Source: Bacteroidota bacterium | Lineage (GTDB): Bacteria > Bacteroidota > Bacteroidia > Flavobacteriales > Flavobacteriaceae | Assembly (NCBI GenBank): GCA_024279425.1 | Contig: JAJRRO010000133.1 | Coordinates: forward strand, 84,759-148,758 | Length of the DNA stretch: 64,000 nucleotides | Direction of reading: 5' to 3' | In this document: piece after piece, positions 57,311 to 64,000 of the stretch | Layout of the letters: every line of letters begins with the position of its first letter | How positions within the stretch are numbered: the stretch's first letter is position 1 | Made by a program: the position numbers and the translations under genes | The notes under the pieces: model-generated | The model's database searches: none | What the model saw: only the letters and a program-made list of their open reading frames with translations | Told to the model about the DNA's origin: nothing

Positions 57311-57705
57311 AAATCACCTTTTATTAACAACGTAATTTCCCATTACAAAAAAATCGCAAATACGATAATCTCGATTTCGACTAAGTGCAGTTGTTGTAAA
57401 GATGATTGGGGTTGAAGATAAAACCTAATAGCTAGGTTCTTTTATCTAAGTCTGACAATATAGGAAGAAAAGTGAATACTATGCTAATTTTCAAAACGAA
57501 AGTTCGGCATGGGTTTCTGAAATTCTTCCAAAACCAAAATTTTGGCTATGGGAAATTTAGCTCGTAAGATTAAGGCACAATTCAATCACGCAAGCCCACT
57601 GCCGACAATAGTAAAATCAATATTGGATAACCCGGTCTTATATTCCCAATAACTTAAATTCATGCCATTGGATAAAAAAACCCAACGTAATAGGTCGTCG
57701 GGGTC
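57311..57705. other. Intergenic region, nothing identified
   Basis: About 395 bp between the lipoprotein gene and accC. No open frame of protein-like composition, no hairpin with a T-run and no RNA gene was seen. Confidence 0.5.
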
Positions 57706-59064
57706 TTAATCTTGATTTTCTTGTTCAGGGGCTATTTCAAAATCTTCCATAAACTTGGTGGTATAATTCCCCGCCAAATATTCTGGATGATCCATTAGTT
57801 GCCTATGGAAAGGTATTGTGGTCTTTATGCCTTCGATTACAAATTCGTCCAAAGCGCGCTTCATCTTGTTAATGGCTTCCTCTCGTGTCTGGGCCGTTGT
57901 AATCAACTTGGCAATCATTGAATCATAATTGGGAGGTATAGTATAACCACTGTACACATGGGTGTCCATTCGAACGCCATGCCCTCCAGGTGTATGCAAG
58001 GTGGTAATTCGTCCAGGTGACGGTCTAAAGTCGTTAAAAGGATCTTCTGAGTTGATCCTACATTCAATGGAATGCAGTTTTGGAAAATAATTCTTTCCAG
58101 ATATAGGAACACCTCCTGCAACCAGTATTTGCTCCCTGATCAAATCATAATCAACCACTTGTTCGGTAATGGGGTGCTCTACTTGAATACGGGTATTCAT
58201 TTCCATGAAGTAGAAGTTCCGATGCTTATCAACTAAAAACTCTATGGTCCCCGCACCTTCATACTTAATAAACTCAGCGGCCTTTACAGCGGCATTGCCC
58301 ATATCTTCCCTAAGCTTATCGGTCATGAAGGGAGAAGGTGTTTCTTCTGTCAATTTTTGATGTCTTCGCTGAATTGAACAATCCCGTTCAGAAAGATGAC
58401 AGGCCTTACCGTATTGATCACCCACTATTTGAATCTCGATATGTCGTGGTTCCTCAATCAGCTTTTCCATATACATTCGCCCATTCCCAAAAGCTGCAGT
58501 TGCCTCTTGCACTGCACTTTCAAAGAGGTCTTCTAAAGTATCTTCTTTCCAAACGGCCCGCATGCCCTTTCCGCCACCACCTGCAGTGGCCTTTATCATA
58601 ACAGGATACCCCATCTTCTTGGCCACCTTTTTGGCATCTGCAACATCTTTCAAAAGTCCATTTGACCCAGGAACAGTAGGGACTCCAGCTTTCTTCATGG
58701 TTTCTTTGGCCGAAGCCTTATCACCCATTCGATCTATATGTTCCCCCGATGCGCCAATGAATTTTATTTCATGCTCGGCGCAAATTTTTGAGAATTTTGA
58801 ATTTTCCGATAGAAAGCCATATCCAGGATGTATTGCATCTGCATTGGTAATTTCAGCGGCAGCAATGATATTGGGCATCTTAAGATATGATTCACTACTT
58901 GGAGCTGGACCAATACAAACGGCCTCATCTGCAAACCTAACATGTAGACTTTCTTCATCGACCTTTGAATAAACAGCTACGGTCTTAATTCCCATTTCCT
59001 TGCAGGTCCTTATAATCCGTAAGGCTATTTCACCCCTATTTGCAATAAGTATTTTTTTGAACAT
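57706..59064 (-). CDS. accC: Acetyl-CoA carboxylase, biotin carboxylase subunit
   Basis: A 452-residue biotin carboxylase that carboxylates biotin on AccB with ATP and bicarbonate. The ATP-grasp glycine loop [32 protein letters not shown] and [16 protein letters not shown]-type metal-binding segment (here [16 protein letters not shown]) are present. It is complete. It lies 73 bp after accB on the same strand, in the fatty-acid synthesis cluster. Confidence 0.97.
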   Translation of the reverse strand: MFKKILIANRGEIALRIIRTCKEMGIKTVAVYSKVDEESLHVRFADEAVCIGPAPSSESYLKMPNIIAAAEITNADAIHPGYGFLSENSKFSKICAEHEIKFIGASGEHIDRMGDKASAKETMKKAGVPTVPGSNGLLKDVADAKKVAKKMGYPVMIKATAGGGGKGMRAVWKEDTLEDLFESAVQEATAAFGNGRMYMEKLIEEPRHIEIQIVGDQYGKACHLSERDCSIQRRHQKLTEETPSPFMTDKLREDMGNAAVKAAEFIKYEGAGTIEFLVDKHRNFYFMEMNTRIQVEHPITEQVVDYDLIREQILVAGGVPISGKNYFPKLHSIECRINSEDPFNDFRPSPGRITTLHTPGGHGVRMDTHVYSGYTIPPNYDSMIAKLITTAQTREEAINKMKRALDEFVIEGIKTTIPFHRQLMDHPEYLAGNYTTKFMEDFEIAPEQENQD

Positions 59065-59137
59065 CTTCTGAAATTTTAAATTTTAAGTTCTAAGTTTTGA
59101 ATGGTATAAAGCACCTATTTTCAACACTTAAAATTTA

Positions 59138-59626
59138 CTAAGATGGATCTACCAAGAACAAAGGTTGATCAAATTCTACTGGGGAGGAATCCTCAACCAG
59201 TATTTTGACTATTCTCCCTGTTACTTCAGACTCAATATCATTGAACAATTTCATTGCCTCAATAACACAAAGCACATCTCCTTTTCCTATGTTAGAGCCA
59301 ATTTCAACAAAAGTAGGTTTGTCTGGAGAAGGTTTTCTATAAAAAGTTCCGATGATCGGGGATTTGATGGTGATGTATTTAGATTCATCTTCCGAATCTT
59401 CTTTCGAAGTATTTGCAGGTGGTGCTACTTCAGCTTGTACCGGCATGGCAACCGGAGCCATTGGGGCTTGTGCCATAGGAATCTGTTGTACAAAAGTGGT
59501 TTCCGGCCCAGCACTGGTAGAGCCTGTTCTTATGGTAATTTTGATATCATCCGTTTCTAATTTTACCTCGCTTGCTCCAGATTTGGCCACAAATTTAATG
59601 AGGCTCTGTATTTCCTTAATATCCAT
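59138..59626 (-). CDS. accB: Biotin carboxyl carrier protein of acetyl-CoA carboxylase
   Basis: A 162-residue carrier protein. The C-terminal biotinyl domain has the lysine in [14 protein letters not shown] (about residue 127), where biotin is attached. A Pro/Ala-rich flexible linker (about 45-75) precedes it, and the N-terminus matches the family ([20 protein letters not shown]). It is located between fabH and accC. Confidence 0.96.
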   Translation of the reverse strand: MDIKEIQSLIKFVAKSGASEVKLETDDIKITIRTGSTSAGPETTFVQQIPMAQAPMAPVAMPVQAEVAPPANTSKEDSEDESKYITIKSPIIGTFYRKPSPDKPTFVEIGSNIGKGDVLCVIEAMKLFNDIESEVTGRIVKILVEDSSPVEFDQPLFLVDPS

Positions 59627-59655
59627 AGAAAATGATTTTAACTTAGTTGATTGGT

Positions 59656-60654
59656 CTATTTATTATATGCCCATTTTAAATAAATGGATCCCCAGGCAAA
59701 ACCACCACCGAAGGCAGCAAATACCAAATTATCTCCCTTTTTTAATTGGTCTTCATAATCGTGCAATAATAATGGCAGTGTGGCAGATGTTGTATTGCCA
59801 TACTTTTGAATATTCGTCATTACTTTTGAATTATCCAAACCCATTCTTCTGGCAGTGGCATCAATTATACGCTTATTGGCCTGATGCGGAACCAACCATG
59901 AAACATCTTCATCCGTCAATTCATTGCACTCCATGATCCTTGCAGCAACGTCGGCCATGTTTGAAACGGCAAACTTAAAGACAGATTTACCATCTTGATA
60001 AATAAAATGTTTCCTGTTCTTTACTGTCTCTTCTGTAGCTGGCATTAAAGAGCCCCCCGCATCCATTCCCAAAAATCTTCTGCCACTGCCATCAGCCCTT
60101 AAATATTCATCCTGTAGACCCAACCCTTCCGTATTAGGTTCAAAAAGAACGGCTCCTGCACCATCCCCAAAAATAATACAGGTGGTCCTATCTGTATAAT
60201 CAATAATAGAGGACATCTTATCAGCACCAATTAATAGGACTTTCTTGTATCTTCCCGATTGTATATAACTTGCTGCAGTAGACATTCCGAATAGAAAACT
60301 GGAACATGCGGCCAATAAATCGTACCCAAATGCGTTCGTCGCTCCTATTTCTGATGCTACAAATGCAGCGGTAGAGGCAACCATGCTATCTGGTGTAGCC
60401 GTGGCAACCATTACCAAGTCTATTTCGGTAGGGTCAACCCCTCTTTTTTCTATTAAATCATTAGCTGCTTTTATAGCCAAATAAGATGTGCCCTCGCCCT
60501 CGTCTTCTTTTAGAACGCGCCTTTCTTTGATTCCCGTTCTAGTCGTAATCCATTCATCATTGGTGTCAACCATGCCCTCCAGCATTTTATTGGTCAAGAT
60601 AAATTTGGGAACATATCCCCCTACAGCCGATATGGCCGCCGTAAGCTTGCTCAT
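59656..60654 (-). CDS. fabH: Beta-ketoacyl-ACP synthase III
   Basis: A 332-residue KAS III, starting fatty acid synthesis from acetyl-CoA and malonyl-ACP. The catalytic Cys is in [12 protein letters not shown], the His in [12 protein letters not shown] and the Asn in [13 protein letters not shown]. It is complete, in line with rpmF and accB as in many bacteria. Confidence 0.97.
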   Translation of the reverse strand: MSKLTAAISAVGGYVPKFILTNKMLEGMVDTNDEWITTRTGIKERRVLKEDEGEGTSYLAIKAANDLIEKRGVDPTEIDLVMVATATPDSMVASTAAFVASEIGATNAFGYDLLAACSSFLFGMSTAASYIQSGRYKKVLLIGADKMSSIIDYTDRTTCIIFGDGAGAVLFEPNTEGLGLQDEYLRADGSGRRFLGMDAGGSLMPATEETVKNRKHFIYQDGKSVFKFAVSNMADVAARIMECNELTDEDVSWLVPHQANKRIIDATARRMGLDNSKVMTNIQKYGNTTSATLPLLLHDYEDQLKKGDNLVFAAFGGGFAWGSIYLKWAYNK

Positions 60655-60838
60655 GCTAAAATTTCTTTTGTATCAAAAACCTGAAAAATGCGTCAAAAGT
60701 GAGGAAAATTAATGATTTTTTGGGACTTTTTGCTCAAAAAGCGTTTTTTTTGAACAATTAGAGCTTTTATTGAAACATTGGCTAGTTTAGTATTTCCCTA
60801 AAGCAAATACCCTTTTTCATATAGTTATTGCATACAAA

Positions 60839-60863
60839 AACCCCTGCTATTTTAGCAGGGGTT
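60839..60863 (-). terminator. Terminator after rpmF
   Basis: Stem AACCCCTGCTA / TAGCAGGGGTT with a 3-nt loop. On the minus strand a T5 run follows. It lies between rpmF and fabH, so the latter probably has its own promoter in 60655-60838. Confidence 0.8.
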
Positions 60864-60886
60864 CAAAATATTGTATAAAATCGAGA

Positions 60887-61084
60887 TTAGGCCTCGGCTT
60901 CTTCGGTCTGATCAATAAGTACTTGGCCTTTGTAATACAATTTACCTTCGTGCCAATGTGCCCTGTGATATAAATGCATTTCTCCTGTTGTAGGATCCTT
61001 GGCAATAGTAGGAGCCACTGCCTTGTAATGGGTTCTTCTCTTATCTCTCCTTGTTTTGGAAATTTTTCTTTTAGGATGTGCCAT
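60887..61084 (-). CDS. rpmF: 50S ribosomal protein L32
   Basis: A 65-residue L32. The N-terminus [20 protein letters not shown] is typical. The zinc-ribbon cysteines of classical L32 are absent; [20 protein letters not shown] takes their place. This is the cysteine-free form. It lies 7 bp after the yceD-type gene and shares its promoter. Confidence 0.95.
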   Translation of the reverse strand: MAHPKRKISKTRRDKRRTHYKAVAPTIAKDPTTGEMHLYHRAHWHEGKLYYKGQVLIDQTEEAEA

Positions 61085-61091
61085 TTATAAA

Positions 61092-61625
61092 TTATTTATC
61101 TGTTCGTAACTTTTTCAATTCATCCCAACGGGGATCATTATTTTCTTTGTCTTCTCTTGTCTCTTTTGGGTGTAGCTCTTCCAGTTTCTTCAATGCCTCT
61201 GATTTCAAAGTGCCATCCAGAACCCCTGGATGAACTCTTTTTTGTGGAACGGCCAAAACCAGCATTTCATAAACGTATTGCGCGATGTTCAATCGATGTT
61301 CGCTATGTGGAATAATCAATATCTCATCGTTCTCATCGTTGTATTCATCACCGAATTTGACAACCAACTCCAAAGACCCGGAAATTTTTTGGTCATAGGG
61401 TTCACCGGTAGTGTCACAATCTACATTCACCGAGCCATCTGCCTGCATTTCAAGTTCCATCGTGGCGCTCATTGTATTCAAGACCACATGTAACCTTATG
61501 CTGGCATCGTTAAACTCATTATATCCAAAAGATTCAAAGAACTTATTTTCAATAGTATAATCAAACTCGTGTTTTCCTTGTTTCAATCCTGAGAAAGGAA
61601 TATTGAACTCCTTTTGCTTCATCAC
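61092..61625 (-). CDS. yceD: DUF177 (YceD-family) protein
   Basis: A 177-residue YceD/DUF177 protein, the family that precedes rpmF in most bacteria and is involved in large-subunit rRNA maturation. The family block with Cys is VDCDTTGEPYDQKISGSLEL. The C-terminal DPRWDELKKLRTDK is typical. It begins the yceD-rpmF operon and has a consensus promoter. Confidence 0.9.
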   Translation of the reverse strand: MMKQKEFNIPFSGLKQGKHEFDYTIENKFFESFGYNEFNDASIRLHVVLNTMSATMELEMQADGSVNVDCDTTGEPYDQKISGSLELVVKFGDEYNDENDEILIIPHSEHRLNIAQYVYEMLVLAVPQKRVHPGVLDGTLKSEALKKLEELHPKETREDKENNDPRWDELKKLRTDK

Positions 61626-61669
61626 TCCAACACTTGTTTTTAGTACTCCAGCCTACATAAAGGCGGGTG

Positions 61670-61699
61670 CAAAGATACTTTTTTTTTGATAATTGCCAA
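61670..61699 (-). promoter_or_regulatory. Consensus promoter of yceD-rpmF
   Basis: On the minus strand, TTG (61699-61697), a 19-bp spacer and TATCTTTG (61677-61670) match the Bacteroidota TTTG-N19-TANNTTTG consensus closely. The element is about 45 bp before the yceD start. Confidence 0.75.
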
Positions 61700-61774
61700 T
61701 AAACTCTTCCAAACTTTTATAAATCGGCCATTACAATGATTAAATGAAGTACAAGCTAACCAAAAAAGCGCTTA

Positions 61775-62005
61775 ATGAGTGGATCTGGACATGTTCAGGA
61801 TATGAACAATCGGCTAAACAAAACCGGTCACCGCCCATCGAATCGTCCAAAGTTCAAAACCGTATCGGAAGAAAAACTTGCCAAAATAAAAACCCGCATT
61901 AGGGAACGTTCCGAAAAGGAACAAAAAAAAGAATGGAGAGTTTTCATTGTTTTTGTGATTGTTGGGCCAATACCGGTAATTGCAATTTTTAGCTTATTTA
62001 ACTAG
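61775..62005 (+). CDS. Small protein with C-terminal membrane helix
   Basis: A 76-residue protein. The first 50 residues are basic and charged (KIKTRIRERSEKEQKKEWRV), and a single membrane helix ends the protein (FIVFVIVGPIPVIAIFSLF). An ATG 30 bp upstream lies in a different frame. It is a plausible conserved small membrane protein of unknown function, between the yceD promoter and the convergent pdxA. Confidence 0.65.
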   Translation: MSGSGHVQDMNNRLNKTGHRPSNRPKFKTVSEEKLAKIKTRIRERSEKEQKKEWRVFIVFVIVGPIPVIAIFSLFN

Positions 62006-62044
62006 GGTCACATGCATTGCCCTCCGACCTATACGCTTAATAAA

Positions 62045-63091
62045 TCAACGCCTTACTTTCTGTTTCCGCAATGGGTTTTCAGTCAATTGAAGATATTCTT
62101 GGCGGTTCTTAAAAATGGAAATCGACTTAAAAAGAGCTTCTTTGAATGAACCGTTATCAGCTTTGCCCTTGCCTGCAATCTCATAGGCTGTTCCATGGTC
62201 TGGCGAAGTTCTTACTTTTGAAAGTCCTGCCGTAAAATTAACCCCTTTCCCAAAAGACAAGGTTTTAAAGGGTATTAGCCCCTGATCATGATAGGCCGCC
62301 AAAATAGCATCGAAATTCTTATAGGCATCGGAGCCAAAGAAACTATCCGCTGAATACGGCCCAAAAACCAAATGCCCTGCCTCCGACATTTCCTTGATGA
62401 CCGGTTTTAGAATCTCATCATCCTCTTTGCCGATAATACCATTATCACCACTATGCGGATTTATTCCTAGAAGGGCAATCTTTGGCCGGCGAATGCCAAA
62501 ATCCATTTGCAAGGATGTTTCAATAATCCTTATTTTCGTTCTTATCAAAATCGGATTTATGGCCGAAGGTGCATCTTTTACCGCAACATGATCTGTGAGC
62601 AAACCAACTTTAAGTGTATCGGTAACCATAAACATAAGGCTTTCGCCATCAAGCTCTTGTGCCAAAAAGTCTGTATGGCCCGGAAAATTAAAATCTTCTG
62701 CTTGAATGTTTTTTTTGTTAATTGGAGCCGTTACCAAAACATCAATTTTGTCTTCTTTTAGTGCTTTGACAGCTGCTCGAAGCGATTTAATGGCATACAT
62801 ACCCCCTTCTTTGGTTTCTTGACCAAATTCTATTTTGGGAACTTCTTTCCAAACATTGACTACATTGATCTTACCTTCAATCGCTTTACTTGCATCATGT
62901 ATTCCATTATAGTTGATTGGAATATGCAGCTCGTTCTTTTGGTGCGAAATGGTTTTGTTGGAGGCAAAAATAACGGGCGTACAAAAATCAAGCATGCGTA
63001 TGTCCTCAAAACTTTTGAGTACAACTTCACACCCAATTCCGTTTAAATCACCAATGGATATTCCCACTCTTATTTTTCTGCTTTGCTGCAT
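62045..63091 (-). CDS. pdxA: 4-Hydroxythreonine-4-phosphate dehydrogenase
   Basis: A 348-residue NAD-dependent dehydrogenase of pyridoxal phosphate synthesis. Motifs include ISIGDLNGIGCEVVL near the start, the metal-binding FPGHTDFLAQE, GINPHSGDNGIIG and AAYHDQGLIPFK. It is divergent from ribE with a 58-bp gap between starts. Confidence 0.96.
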   Translation of the reverse strand: MQQSRKIRVGISIGDLNGIGCEVVLKSFEDIRMLDFCTPVIFASNKTISHQKNELHIPINYNGIHDASKAIEGKINVVNVWKEVPKIEFGQETKEGGMYAIKSLRAAVKALKEDKIDVLVTAPINKKNIQAEDFNFPGHTDFLAQELDGESLMFMVTDTLKVGLLTDHVAVKDAPSAINPILIRTKIRIIETSLQMDFGIRRPKIALLGINPHSGDNGIIGKEDDEILKPVIKEMSEAGHLVFGPYSADSFFGSDAYKNFDAILAAYHDQGLIPFKTLSFGKGVNFTAGLSKVRTSPDHGTAYEIAGKGKADNGSFKEALFKSISIFKNRQEYLQLTENPLRKQKVRR

Positions 63092-63099
63092 TATATCTT

Positions 63100-63107
63100 T
63101 ACCTTTG
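63100..63107 (+). promoter_or_regulatory. -7 promoter element of ribE
   Basis: TACCTTTG matches the TANNTTTG consensus, 42 bp before the ribE start. TTTG at 63082-63085 precedes it, but the 14-bp spacing is shorter than usual. Confidence 0.5.
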
Positions 63108-63149
63108 TATCTTCTTTAGAAGCACAAAACTACTTAATTTAAACGACAC

Positions 63150-63734
63150 ATGTTTACGGGAATTATCGAATCTTTGGGTGTAGTACACCAATTGGATCAG
63201 GAAGGTGGAAATCTTCATATTAGCATAAATTCAGCCATTACTCCTGCGCTGAAAATTGACCAAAGTGTGGCCCACAATGGTGTTTGCTTAACGGTTGTTT
63301 CTATCAGTGGTGATACCTACACTGTAACAGCCATCGAAGAGACCTTGCAGAAAACCAATTTGGGCGAACTGCAAGTAGGTGACAAAATAAACTTGGAAAG
63401 GGCTATGATCCTCGGGTCGCGTCTAGATGGTCATATTGTTCAAGGTCATGTTGACCAAACCGGCAAGTGTATCGCTGTTGTCGAAAAAGACGGAAGCTGG
63501 TTCTTTACATTTGAATATGGTACAGCCCATAATAATGTGACCATTGAAAAAGGCTCTATTACCATTGATGGGGTAAGTTTAACCGTTGTGAATTCTGGCA
63601 AGAACACTTTTAGCGTGGCTATCATACCGTATACCTATGAGCATACACGTTTTAATACGTATAAGGTCGGAAGTGCGGTAAATCTTGAATTTGACGTTAT
63701 TGGGAAATATGTTGCCCGGTTGATGCATCTTTGA
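63150..63734 (+). CDS. ribE: Riboflavin synthase
   Basis: A 194-residue riboflavin synthase alpha-chain, forming riboflavin from two 6,7-dimethyl-8-ribityllumazine molecules. It has two lumazine-binding repeats, with MFTGIIESLGVV at the start, VAHNGVCLTVVSISGD, LGSRLDGHIVQGHVDQTGKC and the second-repeat SITIDGVSLTVVNSG. It is complete. No FMN riboswitch was seen upstream. Confidence 0.95.
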   Translation: MFTGIIESLGVVHQLDQEGGNLHISINSAITPALKIDQSVAHNGVCLTVVSISGDTYTVTAIEETLQKTNLGELQVGDKINLERAMILGSRLDGHIVQGHVDQTGKCIAVVEKDGSWFFTFEYGTAHNNVTIEKGSITIDGVSLTVVNSGKNTFSVAIIPYTYEHTRFNTYKVGSAVNLEFDVIGKYVARLMHL

Positions 63735-63799
63735 AAGTGCCGATGTATAAGTTGAGAAAGAAATCTATCCGTTTCATTTTGCTATCAAAGACAAAGCTG

Positions 63800-64000
63800 T
63801 TATACTTTAATAAAAATCTTCTTTTTATACATTACATAAGCAAGTAGCACATAGAAACTCACTACTGTAAGTCCGTATAATAGCGAAGAGAGTTCCATTG
63901 GCATAAAGTCTTGGACGTAAACGTTCTGAAAGAGCCAACCGTGCACTGAAGTTTCCCCATCAACCTTTATCGAGTAGAATAATTTGGAAACAAAACTGGA
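63800..64000 (-). CDS. Membrane acyltransferase-like protein, C-terminal end (partial)
   Basis: The last 66 codons of a gene that runs in from the right edge. They read FVSKLFYSIKVDGETSVHGW followed by LFQNVYVQDFMPMELSSLLYGLT-type helix and end KKKIFIKV. A membrane helix is followed by a basic C-terminus. This ending resembles the DUF5009 / heparan-alpha-glucosaminide N-acetyltransferase-like family, where a YKKKIFIKI-type tail is common. With only the end visible this is a tentative call. Confidence 0.55.
   Translation of the reverse strand, partial: SSFVSKLFYSIKVDGETSVHGWLFQNVYVQDFMPMELSSLLYGLTVVSFYVLLAYVMYKKKIFIKV

Noticed and set aside
63092-63149. FMN riboswitch before ribE
   Set aside because: The gap is only 58 bp and lacks the conserved RFN-element motifs.

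Overview
The window looks like the chromosome of a marine-type member of Flavobacteriaceae (Bacteroidota). Supporting features are a type 2 IleS, an L32 and a DksA-like protein without their usual zinc cysteines, SusC-style TonB-dependent receptors, DUF5689 and PlpD-type patatin proteins, and promoters of the TTG-N19-TANNTTTG type. Genes are AT-rich, mostly on the minus strand and closely packed. No tRNA or rRNA gene was seen.

Layout. 1-9.3 kb: glyS (cut by the left edge), a coiled-coil membrane protein, comF, an Ig-like lipoprotein, a nitrilase, a Nudix protein, katG with a possible PerR box, and a DinB protein. 9.4-26.5 kb: a nutrient-uptake locus (DUF5689/lamin-tail lipoprotein, TonB-dependent receptor, secreted endonuclease/phosphatase) whose receptor gene is cut in two by an integrated island of about 11.74 kb (13,053-24,792).

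The island. Its large serine integrase (23,032-24,744) starts 25 bp from one end. Both ends carry the 8-bp core ACCCCAGT. Joining the outer flanks restores the receptor reading frame. Joining the inner flanks gives a 48-bp attP with perfect 15-bp inverted arms, each 5 bp from the core. Cargo, left to right: four small membrane-anchored proteins; a protein with a possible, very divergent family A polymerase palm; a 61-aa protein; a RelA/SpoT-type alarmone synthetase; a 205-aa unknown protein; a lipoprotein and an XRE regulator; a membrane protein; a small serine recombinase; and an ArdA antirestriction protein. Three copies of a roughly 100-120 bp repeat follow three cargo genes, giving a cassette-like layout, and two group II intron fragments lie between them.

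26.5-47.2 kb: ordinary chromosome, with DUF1080, a second TonB-dependent receptor, pgi, an M23 peptidase, tryptophan dioxygenase, a DUF3108 protein, hppD (aromatic amino acid breakdown), a patatin/beta-barrel protein, uvrC, 5-formyl-THF cyclo-ligase, lspA, a DksA-like protein and ileS. 47.2-56.1 kb is a degraded accessory stretch. It holds a broken IS5-type transposase, a carboxymuconolactone decarboxylase relic, and fragments of a PEP-utilising enzyme, a Nudix-family regulator and a DUF2490 protein. Intact among these are genes suited to sugar or sulfated-glycan use: a NagB-type isomerase, a Tat-exported Gfo/Idh/MocA oxidoreductase, a sulfatase and an alkaline-phosphatase-superfamily hydrolase. 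56.1-64 kb: a Gre-like factor, a lipoprotein, the fatty-acid cluster (yceD, rpmF, fabH, accB, accC, all read leftward), pdxA, ribE and the end of an acyltransferase-like membrane protein.

The most interesting part is the island: its resolved att sites, its repeat-delimited cassette region and its unassigned cargo.
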